Shown piece by piece: positions 24,201 through 30,526 of a stretch of DNA of 64,000 nucleotides (positions are counted from its first letter, which is position 1; every line of letters starts with the position of its first letter). A program made the translations under genes and the position numbers. Source of the DNA: Rugalucina vietnamica (lineage: Eukaryota; Mollusca; Bivalvia; Lucinida; Lucinidae); the NCBI GenBank assembly GCA_964017185.1, contig OZ024874.1, positions 15,991,957 through 16,055,956 on the forward strand, read 5' to 3'. A model generated the notes under the pieces. It searched no databases and was not told the origin of the DNA. It was given only the letters and a program-made list of their open reading frames with translations.

Positions 24201-27200
24201 TAAATAGAAAATCAGTGGCCCCCAATGGCTGAGCGGTCAAGAGCGCTGTTTCTTAATCACTTTATTATCTCACCGAATGGCCACATGTGGGACAACCCAA
24301 GTTCTGCTGGCGGGTGTGCCAGATGTTTTTTCTTGGGGTTCTCTTGTTTTCGCCCCACCTACTGATTGGCCCGTCTCATATGAGTTGAAATAATCTTGAA
24401 AGGGACGTAAAACTGAATTAAAAAAATAAATCTCTGTTAACCTTAAGAAACATCAATAATGCAAACAGTAGTCCAACATTGTATTTTTATTATTATTATT
24501 TCAACTGCTTTTATAAGGCATCACAGTTTTACACATGGAAAACTATCATACATTCTGAAGAAGGAGCTATCATTATCATTATTTACAAGAACTTCTATGA
24601 AAACTATTCAGCTCATCGTCTCTTACCTGAGTATCATAGTTTAAATCCCAGACCCTAAGTTCACTGTCTCCTGACCCAGTCACCAGTCGGGTGTCGTCCC
24701 TAACTGTCACAAAGTCATGAACCTCACTGCGGTGCTCCACCAGTGTCTTGAAACAATGCTGTGTCTCCAGGTCCCAAAACTTCACAAATGTGTCTTTAGA
24801 ACTGAAATACAAAAGCTGTACATCTTTTTCTATCTAAACGAAAATCAGACACCCATTTGAGTTCACTGCTCTGTGGAATGTGGTATGAGCCTGGCCAAAC
24901 TACCAGACTAACATGGAACAAACATCAAAATGCACCTGAAGAAGTCAGATGGTTTACATTGGTAAGAAATCCATAAGAAGATTTCTATCCAGACAAACAT
25001 GAATGTCACTATTTGACAATACAAGCAACAATTTAGGATCCAACTATGACTCACATGAGTACCCATAATGTGTTAAAGGAATACACTCACAAAGATTCTC
25101 ATTCATTTAAAAAAAATAGTGGTCAGAAAGACAAACATTTTGCAACCATTTTTATGACAATCTGTCTAACGATTTTGTAGTAATGGTCATTTTTAAATTT
25201 TACAATGGTGGCCTATGGCGGCCGCCATTTTGTTTAGCAAGTCACGCGAGCAAAATTGAAAACTACTAATTTAAACCACTTGGCTAACTTTTTACACTTA
25301 AAAAGTGAACAAGATTGTTTCAATGAATTAGAGGAAAGTATTTTGTCACTTTATTCAATTATATTTGCTTTGGAATGGCTGATATTTTCAATTTAATGAT
25401 TGTGAGGGAGTGATGTCATACCCTCACAGCCTCGTTTGGAGGAACACCACCAAATTAATTAAAACCATATAACTTTCTTAAATCTCCATTGATTTTCATG
25501 AGATTTGATGCAAAATGTTCAGCTAGCTTAAGCCTTTCATACAATGTACATGTAGAAGTTTGTGATCCTATTCCTTCAAGTAAAATTTATGGTGGTGTCA
25601 CACCATTACATGCATTAATATAGCAGCATCAACAGACAAAACTGTTTAATGCATACACAAAACAAACACACAACTCACATGAGCAATCTTATTACAAATT
25701 TGTTTGTCTAATCTATTTTTTTTCTATCAAAATCATGCACACAAGCACACTACCTGGTGATAAGAACATCCTTCTGTTTCAAAAACTGGACCTGAGTTAT
25801 CTGCCCTTTGTGTCCCTTCAAACGGTACAGACCACTCTCATTGACTATATCCCACACAATCACACTGGTGTCCTAATAATAAAGTAATAGCATCAATTAA
25901 GGATTGAAATTCAGATTTTAGCTTTCACTCGATGATGAAAAACTTTAGGCTGTTTTAATGTCTGTGAAGCGCGACTGCCCGAAGGGCTTCTCGGAGACAT
26001 TAAAACAAGTAATGTTTTTCATCATCCAGTGAAAGCTAAAATCTTATTTTCAATTCTTATATTTTAATACATTTTATATTATCAATTCAGTTGCACATAT
26101 CATTGCTCATTTTCATGTTATTTGACATTAAATCCGACTTAACGTAATTTTAGAACAGCCAAAATGACAAATTTTTGCGCTTAACGTCATGGCGATATGC
26201 GATCGACGTCACGTCAACAAGAGTAAACAAACGACGTCACTGGTTGGTTTTGAGGTCGCCCCGCCCATAGGCGTGGCCTCTAGATCACGTGACTTTAATG
26301 TTTTTCATTGGGAAATGAAGAACATCAAGAAAGATACTTTCATTTAGGGCAATTGCAATAAAAATGTAAATATAAGTGGTTGGCTGATTTAAATTCCCAA
26401 TCAACAACTTTTCAGTCATGTCAATGTCAAATGCATTCAGAGAAATACATGTACATGTACCATTAAATTTAATATTGGGCACAAGAAAAAAACCTGCTGG
26501 TGGAAGGGCTTGATCAGAAAACCTCTCATGTTGGAGTCCTACACAGTACCACTATAAAGTCATTGTGGCCCTCCCATACATCATAATGTGAACCACATCA
26601 TGGTTGCACATACTGAACATAGGTTACTTGCAGCGCACATACTGAGCATAGGTTACTTGCAGCATTATCAACATCACTTATATCAGTATTTATTTTGAAC
26701 ATCACTATTTTATACATTTAAAATAAGTCATGTTCTGCATCACAAAAACATAACCTTGTAATGTATACCCCCTTATACCCAGTTTTATATAGAAAAACTG
26801 GGTTGTACAGGGGTATACAACTATGCCTAATGGCCATTTCCACCTACCTTGCCCCCTGAGACAGGCCCGAGTCGCTTCTTATTATACTTCAGTGCCATCA
26901 CAGTTTTGTGCCCTCTGAATGTGATCATGTTCTCTTCCTCTGCCCCCACCCCTAACCATTTCCACCTACCTTTCCCCCTGAGACAAGCCTCAGCCCCTTC
27001 TGGTCATACTTCAGTGCCGTCACAGCCGACTTGTGCCCACTGAATGTGATAGTCTTCTCCCCAGTGATGAGGTCAAACACACATATCGTGCCATCGTTGT
27101 ACCCGACTGCAATGTGTGATTTATCTGGAGATCGGGCCAGTCGGGTCACTTCCTGCTTCTCACCTTTCAATGTGAAACACTGAAAAACAAACATCATTAT

Positions 27201-28969
27201 TATTTGAGCTGTGATGTGAGAAAACCAGTTTTCGGGGTTTCCGACCATGTCCAATGTATGTGTTGTCACATAACAAGGTTAGGAGCCTGAGATTTCAGGT
27301 ATAAGAAGAGAGATTGTACTATCCATGTAATGAAAACATAGACGCTGATCAGCTGTGCAGTTACAGTTACTGCACAGCTGTTCTGCGTCTTTGTTTTTGC
27401 ATAGGCAAGAATCTGATTTTTCTCATAACGCAGCTCATTTATGATGGCTTGGAAGCCTTGGTACATGCCCCGTCTGTTTAGTCTTTGCTGTGATAAAATA
27501 CCTCAGTCACCTGCTAGTCAGGATACCTTGTGTGCATAGTGCATGATTTTTCATTTTATTTTGAACACAGTAATATTGTATTTTCTTTTTCTTTGGTTGA
27601 CATGATTGAGACTGGTGCCAGGTAATTCTTTTTCCAAGGTGGTGGTGATTCTGTTGTGACCCAGACTGGTTCTAGCATAATCTAATGATTTTCGTTTGGG
27701 TATAGTTTCAGTTAAGGTACGTGTAGCTATTAACTCACAGAAAGCATGGCATCCTTTTTATGGGACATAGGCAAACAGTTTAGCCCCAGATGTGACGCCA
27801 CAGAACGCGGCGTTACATCTGGGGCTATTCTGATTGCCCAGATTATTTTTATGAAAAATTTATTTGAAAATTCAAAATCACTCCTGATGCCCCTTAAAAT
27901 GAAAGTGAATTCACAGAATGGATAACGACGGGAAAGTCCATTCATCAATAATGTTTGTTTTGTTTGTTTTGTTCGGGTTTAACGTCGCTTTCAACATTAT
28001 CTGTCATATCACGACGGTGTCTGGTTGTGACAGGGAGCTCAATGCTCACTTTTATAGTGCTGCCTCACTGTGGTATCAGATCCCAGACACTTTTACCTGA
28101 TACCACCTCCAGTCACATTATACGGACACCGGAGCGACCAGTCCTAGCCCTACCCCGAAAATCTGAGTGCCAAGCGGGGAGCAACTAGTACCATTGTTAA
28201 CGACTGGTATGTCGCAGCCCGGGATCGAACCTGGTACCTCCCAGTCTCGGAGCGGACACTCTACCTACTGAGCTACCGAGGCCGGTCATCAATAATGTGT
28301 TAAAGGGACTATCTTGTGCCAGGTTGACAGAAATTATCACAATACTTTATCTTAATTCTTGCTCTGACATTTCTTTCTCTCTCCAAAAAAAGAAAATTTT
28401 CAGGGTTCCCACTGAATTTTGAAATTGACGGTACACAAATTTATGCAACAGAGAAGCTATATTTTCAGAATTCTGAGCACCTGAAAAACTTATGTAGTTA
28501 TCTAAATGTTTGGAACAAGCTGATTTCCAAAGAAAAAAAATCAAACTGCTGTCTCACAATAAAGAAGCAAAAATGAGCCTTTGCGTGAGAAAACCAACAA
28601 TTTAGATTTCAGACCAAGTCCAACGCAAACCAGGCTGTACAGTAACAGAAGCAAGCTAGAAGCTTGAAATTTTGGATTTAAGAAGAAGAGGGATTGTACT
28701 ATAATGTAGTGTAAACAGTTACTGCACAGCTGATCTGATCTGCCTCTTTGTTTTTGCATATGCAAATTGTTGGTTTTCTTGTGCGGTGACTCAAATACCT
28801 TTTCTCCAGTCCTGATGTCCCACACAATCACATCCTCACAGGCCCCTACGGCACAGTATTTACCCCGGGTCCCCCTAACGTCCAGGAACAAAACATTACA
28901 CTTGTTACTGGCTATGACCCCGAAAACTTCAGCCTGGGCGTAACGTAGGTACTGTCTAGTTAGAGGCAT
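192..28969 (-). CDS. WDR3: WDR3/Utp12 (gene span, 18 visible coding exons, 3' end off-window)
   Basis: Spliced gene for WD repeat protein 3 (yeast Utp12/Dip2). This is a subunit of the UtpB module of the small-subunit processome, which acts in the nucleolus in 18S rRNA maturation (family knowledge). Eighteen exons were placed by matching the translated reading to the remembered family sequence and by GT/AG borders. They total 2328 nt (776 codons) and join in phase throughout. WD signatures seen include [37 protein letters not shown] and LRLWEK. A basic [13 protein letters not shown] linker and an acidic DDDEDDDE loop lie between the propellers. The strongest identity is in exons 14-15 (second propeller). 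The C-terminal ~200 residues (Utp12 domain) must lie left of base 1. Introns are packed with MITEs, SINEs and tandem-repeat elements, and four exons have partial downstream copies. Confidence 0.95.
311..546. mobile_element. MITE family A, copy 1
   Basis: One of eight ~235-bp copies sharing imperfect terminal inverted repeats (TGAGCCRCCTCGTGGGAAAA / complementary end). A perfect internal hairpin is built on 'gatcagcttcgcggtaaccg' and its complement. Eukaryotic, non-autonomous, no coding. It sits in the WDR3 intron, 26 bp from the exon 18 acceptor. Short ORFs in these copies ([23 protein letters not shown]) are chance translations of the element. Confidence 0.9.
994..1059 (-). CDS. WDR3: WDR3 exon 17
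   Basis: 22 codons: [20 protein letters not shown] then KA, acceptor ttttccag, donor GTGAGT. It matches PGET...GKKTIETVKA. Confidence 0.92.
1416..1466 (-). CDS. WDR3: WDR3 exon 16
   Basis: 17 codons, [18 protein letters not shown] region, acceptor ttttcag, donor GTATGT. It matches EREAEYEESVA of the family. The exon is very short but in phase on both sides. Confidence 0.9.
3185..3230. repeat. (TA)n microsatellite
   Basis: About 46 bp of uninterrupted TA, inside the 1771-5912 element. Confidence 0.95.
4786..5247 (-). CDS. Unrecognised 153-aa ORF inside the 1771-5912 element
   Basis: Open frame from a possible ATG at 5247, starting [20 protein letters not shown], with no domain that I recognise. 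It could be a remnant of the coding part of the surrounding element or a chance ORF in AT-rich sequence. No splice or codon evidence favours expression. Confidence 0.2.
   Translation of the reverse strand: MVGKIVSVDKDLKLSTKQSNSLKANNMQALMRKLLRCRNSNSRINDLTVGNNEAIATILINTRVIGQQARSYDIGINTIAHEFALVKTSIFADTYTGDIQSKTKKISQTKVYVGQIERESFVLYHMTRSVILYTCLLMICQRTMWTISKQTSK
6100..6346 (-). CDS. WDR3: WDR3 exon 15
   Basis: 247 nt: [20 protein letters not shown] through [26 protein letters not shown] and [12 protein letters not shown] to DEEKEM. Acceptor cttttag, donor GTATGT. These are the last WD blades and the start of the linker to the Utp12 domain. Confidence 0.97.
6438..7623 (-). mobile_element. tRNA-derived SINE with 12-bp target duplication, interrupted
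   Basis: The repeat CTTTCTAAATTT flanks the region at 6438-6449 and 7612-7623. On the minus strand the head reads GGCCCCCATGGCCGAGTGGT with a B box GGGTTCGAGCCCC, as in a Ser/Leu-type tRNA. The tail is 'cttgaaagggacgtaaaactg' with a poly(A). The tail block occurs twice (6460-6515 and 7365-7410). The sequence between (about 6516-7350) holds a hairpin element, so a secondary insertion or a second SINE event split it. Confidence 0.75.
6570..6724. repeat. Long imperfect hairpin (about 70-bp arms)
   Basis: 'ggaatgaat...gttgattttatcgatgtgtaaactcagg...' folds on its complement around a 'gcccgaagggc' centre. The same kind of centre occurs in the hairpin at 25912-26046, which suggests related foldback MITEs. 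The extended element probably reaches to about 7345, because 'ataattccaac' near 6726 is mirrored by 'gttggaattat' near 7335. Confidence 0.75.
7672..7726 (-). pseudogene. Decayed partial copy of WDR3 exon 14
   Basis: The minus strand reads GGGTCTGCTGACAGGAATGT then CTAGATATGGGGATCGTCAC. This parallels the exon 14 sequence for [15 protein letters not shown], with an internal deletion and an in-frame stop. It lies about 40 bp downstream of the exon in the same intron. Confidence 0.7.
7763..7920 (-). CDS. WDR3: WDR3 exon 14
   Basis: 158 nt: [20 protein letters not shown] through [20 protein letters not shown] to AHDD, acceptor ccttccag, donor GTAGGG, phase 2. This is the most conserved block of WDR3. 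Confidence 0.97.
8259..8494. mobile_element. MITE family A, copy 2
   Basis: Same TIRs and 'cagcttcgcggcaacc' hairpin as the other copies. It ends 13 bp from the donor of WDR3 exon 13, flanked by A/T-rich bases (ataaa / aatat). Confidence 0.92.
8508..8649 (-). CDS. WDR3: WDR3 exon 13
   Basis: 142 nt: [20 protein letters not shown] to [12 protein letters not shown], acceptor tttctag, donor GTATGG. It matches the family's LDEDVLCVSYSPNQKLLAVSLLDxTVKIF. A MITE ends 13 bp from the donor. Confidence 0.95.
9084..9309. mobile_element. Palindromic MITE-like element next to WDR3 exon 12 donor
   Basis: Terminal inverted repeats of about 40 bp: 'caaggttataaaactttttt' at the left and 'aaaaaagttttataacctca' at the right, followed inward by 'gctcaactcagttgagc' against 'ctcagctgagctgagc'. 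About 145 bp of unique sequence lies between the arms. It ends about 10 bp from the exon 12 donor. Confidence 0.75.
9320..9405 (-). CDS. WDR3: WDR3 exon 12
   Basis: 86 nt: [20 protein letters not shown] then SNQENEGG, acceptor cttacag, donor GTACAG, phase 2. It matches RGFVTGGADKSVKFWDFELV. A palindromic element ends about 10 bp from the donor (9084-9309). Confidence 0.94.
9727..11244 (+). mobile_element. Tandem-monomer element (family B), three ~450-bp units
   Basis: Begins with the small palindrome 'agaggaccaatggtcct' plus 'cgctcacctga' and ends with the hairpin 'agctcacctgtgagccttcg' + 'gctcaggtgagct'. It contains three diverged ~450-bp monomers. Each has 'gaccttgccgtaaaatagg' + 'tcaaggtcat', 'ttctggagaagaagattttt', 'gcggccatcttggtcatgtg' and 'tttgattggccaagcggttt'. 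No coding capacity. The layout (inverted subterminal repeats, tandem core, 3' hairpin, ACGGACGG tract) resembles non-autonomous elements reported from bivalves (pearl/Helitron-like), but that classification is inference. Confidence 0.85.
12041..13039. mobile_element. Element with six ~151-bp tandem monomers and ATACCCCGCCAC termini
   Basis: Starts ATACCCCGCCAC followed by 'gtgcggggtat' and a GTCCGTC tract. It then carries six units with the landmarks 'ttgaccaattttcttcaaac', 'ggagtggtttgggattgaag' and 'cagagttatggcccttgatt' at a ~151-bp spacing. It ends GTGGTGGGGTAT, the complement of its start. Non-coding; same architectural class as family B but unrelated in sequence. Confidence 0.85.
13301..14385 (-). 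repeat. 77-bp minisatellite derived from WDR3 exon 11 end plus its 5' splice site (14 units)
   Basis: Fourteen units of ~77 bp, counted by the landmark 'agatagaccatac' from about 13327 to 14330. The 14th unit is the true exon 11 end. Each unit, read on the minus strand, holds 54 coding bases ([19 protein letters not shown] region), GTAAGTCACTGAGTCTTCTACAG (23 bases: a consensus donor followed directly by an acceptor-like ctacag), then the next coding block. Units differ at a few positions only (for example caactcctg, cagctcctg, gtgactt, gtaactt), so amplification is fairly recent. No spacers are present. Confidence 0.95.
14312..14413 (-). CDS. WDR3: WDR3 exon 11
   Basis: 34 codons: [20 protein letters not shown] then [14 protein letters not shown], acceptor tttgtag, donor GTAAGT. 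It matches TGKLQLYDLASGNLLETIDAH of the family. The last 54 bp with the donor are the repeat unit of the minisatellite that fills the next kilobase of intron. Confidence 0.95.
14704..14955. mobile_element. MITE family A, copy 3
   Basis: Shares the internal 'gatcagcttcgcagttactg' hairpin and both ends (left end partly altered around a poly-A). It ends 11 bp from the donor of WDR3 exon 10. Confidence 0.88.
14967..15060 (-). CDS. WDR3: WDR3 exon 10
   Basis: 94 nt encoding [19 protein letters not shown] then [11 protein letters not shown], near-identical in pattern to the family. Acceptor ctttcag, donor GTAGGG. The donor lies 11 bp from the end of a MITE copy (14704-14955). Confidence 0.95.
15380..15525 (-). 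pseudogene. Decayed tandem copy of WDR3 exon 9 end, with donor
   Basis: The minus strand repeats the exon 9 landmarks in order: CTGCCCTG..., TTTGGGCACC, TGTTGGG, AGTGATGT, GACAGTGT, AAAATATGGAA. It then has a GTAGGCATTAAG border that resembles GTATGTATTAAG after the true exon. Stop codons and frameshifts break it. The copied block includes exon end, splice donor and about 15 intron bases. Confidence 0.75.
15545..15735 (-). CDS. WDR3: WDR3 exon 9
   Basis: 191 nt: [17 protein letters not shown] to [11 protein letters not shown], with the highly conserved [15 protein letters not shown] string. Acceptor cttataag, donor GTATGT. A decayed copy lies immediately downstream (15380-15525). Confidence 0.95.
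16327..16465 (-). CDS. WDR3: WDR3 exon 8
   Basis: 139 nt: [20 protein letters not shown] then [17 protein letters not shown] and ARGVLK. It matches the family's SLQDEI...KIKSFD segment, where the second propeller starts. The donor is GTACCT, a weak but family-consistent border that leads in phase into exon 9. Confidence 0.88.
16533..18868 (+). mobile_element. Tandem-monomer element (family B), four units, two 3' termini
   Basis: Starts 'agaggaccattggtcctgag'. It carries ~450-bp monomers with the gaccttgccgtaaaatagg core near 17190, 17635, 18095 and 18505. The 3' hairpin terminus occurs twice, at about 18420-18453 and 18838-18868, so a further monomer with its own terminus was added. Region 15746-16326 between exons 9 and 8 otherwise shows no recognised feature. 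Confidence 0.85.
18870..19140. repeat. Family E element copy (diverged)
   Basis: Carries 'agcaaaaataagaaaa', 'gtacacccctgcagaccccc', 'actgtataaaagtgaggtat' and 'ggggtatacatt', the landmarks of the element at 35632, 39428 and 63736, here in inverted order. It sits directly after the family B terminus. Confidence 0.6.
19635..19732 (-). CDS. WDR3: WDR3 exon 7 (GTD..LxVF and basic helix)
   Basis: 98 nt: [20 protein letters not shown] then a lysine/arginine-rich helix. This corresponds to the GTDSVLE..C..SKKEIQKKM segment of the family. Acceptor ctctttag, donor GTATGTG, phase 2. Confidence 0.9.
20691..20895. mobile_element. TTAA-flanked MITE (family D), copy 1
   Basis: Bounded by TTAA at 20687-20690 and 20896-20899. 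It contains a strong hairpin 'gcaaacagaatagccccaga' ... 'tctggggctattctgtttgc' and 'gatgggaaaatccatttgtc'. TTAA target sites are the hallmark of piggyBac transposition, so the family is a candidate non-autonomous piggyBac-like MITE. Confidence 0.75.
21050..21151 (-). CDS. WDR3: WDR3 exon 6
   Basis: 34 codons. It matches the family segment LxCxKAGSxxREGRDRVVxxAVD (here [21 protein letters not shown]). Acceptor ctttcag, donor GTGAGT. Confidence 0.9.
21488..23453 (+). mobile_element. Tandem-monomer element (family B), four units
   Basis: Starts 'agaggaccaatggtcctgta' and ends 'gagcctaacggctcaggtga' + 'gct'. It has four ~455-bp monomers, with the gaccttgccataaa/gtaaaa core near 21716, 22170, 22628 and 23082. 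The polarity is the same as in the other two full copies (+). Confidence 0.87.
23735..23818 (-). CDS. WDR3: WDR3 exon 5 (acidic linker)
   Basis: 28 codons. KAKRSRL resembles a basic nuclear signal and is followed by an acidic run (DDDEDDDE). Position and composition match the variable charged loop after the WDI repeat in the family. Acceptor ttccag, donor GTAGGT, phase 0 on both sides. Confidence 0.82.
23932..24152. mobile_element. TTAA-flanked MITE (family D), copy 2
   Basis: Inverted relative to copy 1. TTAA lies at 23928-23931 and 24153-24156. The hairpin 'gcaaacagaatagccccaga' ... 'atctggggctatgctgtttg' is present. Confidence 0.75.
24217..24428 (+). mobile_element. tRNA-derived SINE (same family as 6438-7623)
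   Basis: Head 'ggcccccaatggctgagcgg' resembles an A box. The body contains 'cccacctactgattggcccg' and the tail is 'cttgaaagggacgtaaaact' + 'gaattaaaaaaataaa'. The B-box region is partly deleted. Confidence 0.75.
24627..24801 (-). CDS. WDR3: WDR3 exon 4
   Basis: 175 nt: [20 protein letters not shown] followed by a HRSEVH motif and [16 protein letters not shown], acceptor atttcag, donor GTAAGA. It ends the first group of WD repeats. Confidence 0.94.
25754..25872 (-). CDS. WDR3: WDR3 exon 3
   Basis: 119 nt, [20 protein letters not shown] to KDVLIT, acceptor ttattag, donor GTAGTG, ending in phase 2. The string [18 protein letters not shown] is close to the vertebrate protein. Confidence 0.93.
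25912..26046. repeat. Hairpin element with 'gcccgaagggc' centre
   Basis: 'ttttagctttcactcgatga' + 'tgaaaaac' pairs with its complement at the right end around a 'ccgaagggc' turn. It lies in the WDR3 intron just upstream of exon 3. A CpG/ACGTC-rich tail follows (26140-26290), like the tail after the hairpin at 6570 (7185-7240). Confidence 0.75.
26849..26932 (-). pseudogene. Partial tandem copy of WDR3 exon 2 end, with donor
   Basis: On the minus strand this reads [19 protein letters not shown] then GPVSGGK followed by GTAGGTGG. It is a diverged copy of the end of exon 2 (26970-27060), lying ~126 bp further downstream in the same intron. The flank 'atttccacctacc' is shared, so the duplication covers exon end, 5' splice site and some intron. 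The reading frame is still open and the donor intact, so use as an alternative splice site cannot be excluded. A relic is more likely. Confidence 0.8.
26970..27179 (-). CDS. WDR3: WDR3 exon 2
   Basis: 70 codons, phase 0 to phase 0, from [11 protein letters not shown] to RLVSGGK, with acceptor ttttcag and donor GTAGGT. It carries [12 protein letters not shown] and the next WD repeat [12 protein letters not shown]. The last ~80 bp and the donor are duplicated downstream at 26849-26932. Confidence 0.94.
27205..27437. mobile_element. MITE family A, copy 4
   Basis: Diverged copy with a 'gctgatcagctgtgcagtta' hairpin. It begins 25 bp from the acceptor of WDR3 exon 2. Confidence 0.85.
27734..28299. 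mobile_element. TTAA-flanked MITE (family D), copy 3, split by a SINE
   Basis: TTAA at 27730-27733 and 28300-28303. It has the hairpin 'tagccccagatgtgacgcca' ... 'ggcgttacatctggggctat'. It is interrupted at 27955-28285 by a SINE. Confidence 0.75.
27955..28285 (-). mobile_element. tRNA-derived SINE with 13-bp target duplication
   Basis: Flanked by TCATCAATAATGT at 27942-27954 and 28286-28298. On the minus strand the head reads CCGGCCTCGGTAGCTCAGTA + GGTAGAG (A box) and GGTTCGATCCCGG (B box). The 3' end is 'aaacaaaacaaaca'. It inserted into a family D MITE, so it is the younger of the two. Confidence 0.92.
28574..28793. mobile_element. MITE family A, copy 5
   Basis: Ends 5 bp from the donor of WDR3 exon 1, so intron 1 begins GTATT and then runs into the element. 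The hairpin centre is partly deleted. Confidence 0.88.
28799..28969 (-). CDS. WDR3: WDR3 exon 1 (N-terminus)
   Basis: Starts [10 protein letters not shown], matching the family N-terminus, and runs 57 codons to RTGEK before a GTATTT donor. The first WD strand motif [11 protein letters not shown] is visible. Only 5 bp separate the donor from the end of a MITE (28574-28793). A second copy of the same MITE begins 77 bp upstream of the ATG. Confidence 0.93.
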
Positions 28970-29046
28970 ACTTAGTCTTCAGCCTGATTTAGAATCAAGA
29001 ATCAAAACATGTAGACACTATCAATTTAGGGCATATTTTAATGATT

Positions 29047-29281
29047 TGAGCCACCTCGTGGGAAAACCAACAATCTGCATAGGCGAAAACAAAGACGCAG
29101 ATCAGCTTTGCGGTAACCGCGAAGCTGATCAGCGCCTTTGTTTTGCTACTCGGATAGTACAATTCCTCCTCTACTTAACTCCAAAGTTTCAAGCTTCTAG
29201 CCTGCTTCTGTGCTTGTACAGGTCGGTTTGTGTCGGACCTGGTCGGAAACCACATTGTTGGTTTTCCCACGAGACGGCTCA
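29047..29281. mobile_element. MITE family A, copy 6 (most intact)
   Basis: Full TIRs TGAGCCACCTCGTGGGAAAA / TTTTCCCACGAGACGGCTCA and the hairpin 'gatcagctttgcggtaaccg'. It starts 78 bp upstream of the WDR3 start codon, so it falls in the 5' UTR or promoter. Confidence 0.94.
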
Positions 29282-29904
29282 TTTATTATTATAACTTCAA
29301 GTGCCAGTGCACTATGTCACTATGCTCTTGCATTGTTTTAAAACTTATACCAGGAAGAATTATGCTTCAAAACTGACACAGAAAGAGTTAAAATATTCCC
29401 TTGCATAACCACAAAATTTTTCGTTAAACAACTTCAACAAAATGGTTTTCAACAAAAAGCCATGGAACTGGAAGCATTTTTTGTGACTATCCCACCCGAA
29501 CCCTGCATCCTTATTATCTTGCTGGATTTTCCTTATCTGATGACGCTTATAACTCAAGAGTATTGGTTATTGGTTATTCAAAAACTGACAGGATTAAAAC
29601 ATTGAATCAAAATTAACACCAACATATACTACTTAGAATGTAAAGAAGACCGAGGCTCAATAAAGCAGTAAGAGCAAAACAAAATACCTTATTTCATTTT
29701 ACTACATAAATTGAAACAAGTGGCCATTTTTAAGTGCTAACTCCTTCCCCAGTTTGCCTGGTTGAAATTCCCCCAGATAAGAGAAATTCTCCCGATCAGG
29801 AGAATAGCAAATATTTTTGTTAGATTCAAAGATTATCATCTCCCAATCAGGAGAAAATCTCCCGATTCGGAGATTTTCTCCTTTTTGGGGAAAATGTCCT
29901 AGCC

Positions 29905-30257
29905 CAGGGATTTTTTGGGCAATTTTGGGAAGGGGCCCTAGGGCCTTTCGGATTGGGAAAATTAGCGACGTAACCCTGAATTTGGGAAATTTTCAGAATA
30001 TTCAAAATTGATAATATTACCAGGTTGACATAATTAATCAAGCTTATGCATTTAGAATCATTTAATAATAACATAAAATACCAAGCTAAATAGCATTTCA
30101 AACAGCAGAACTTATATTTCACAAGGATTTGAACTATTGAAAATAATTTTCAGCTGTGACTGGGAATTTTTTTTTACAAATTGGGAAAAAATTCTCCTAA
30201 ATCTCATTGGTAATGGGGCCTTATTTTAGCCCCTGAGACACCGGAAAAAAATCCCTG
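29905..30257. mobile_element. MITE family F, copy 1
   Basis: Ends CAGGGATTTTTT / AAAAAAATCCCTG, with internal 'gaaggggccctagggccttt' and 'gcgacgtaa'. It is shared with 43987-44330. Immediately left (29755-29900) is a 'tctcccgatcaggaga' simple repeat. Confidence 0.8.
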
Positions 30258-30404
30258 TAGCCGGACCGTGGAAACACCGTAAAACACACCAAACCACCCT
30301 AAACCACTTCAAAACCACCCCAAACCTCATCTTAAACACATCCAGACTAAATAAAGTACACTTTCTGTATTGCCTAGAAAAAGCCCATGTAAAATCCAAC
30401 AACG

Positions 30405-30487
30405 AAAAGCCCCCCGGCTGAGGATCAAACACTGGACCTCTGGGACCGAAGTCAACCACTCTATCCCTGCACCCTGTGTCAGTTGCT
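30405..30487 (-). mobile_element. tRNA-like SINE head
   Basis: The minus strand contains 'agagtggttgacttcggtcc' and a degenerate B box 'gtgtttgatcctcag'. It is similar to 45588-45668. Confidence 0.6.
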
Positions 30488-30526
30488 TAATTTTCATATG
30501 CAAACCACATACCAAATTTCAACATA

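Noticed and set aside
28200..28285. Functional tRNA genes (also 7500-7610, 47928-47993, 45588-45668)
   Set aside because: A and B boxes are present, but the stems do not close into a full cloverleaf. Each head continues into a SINE body, two of them with target duplications.
29046..29294. Small protein family ([27 protein letters not shown]) appearing in several ORFs
   Set aside because: Each such ORF lies exactly over a family A MITE copy and arises from translating its TIR and hairpin. No codon-level conservation is seen.
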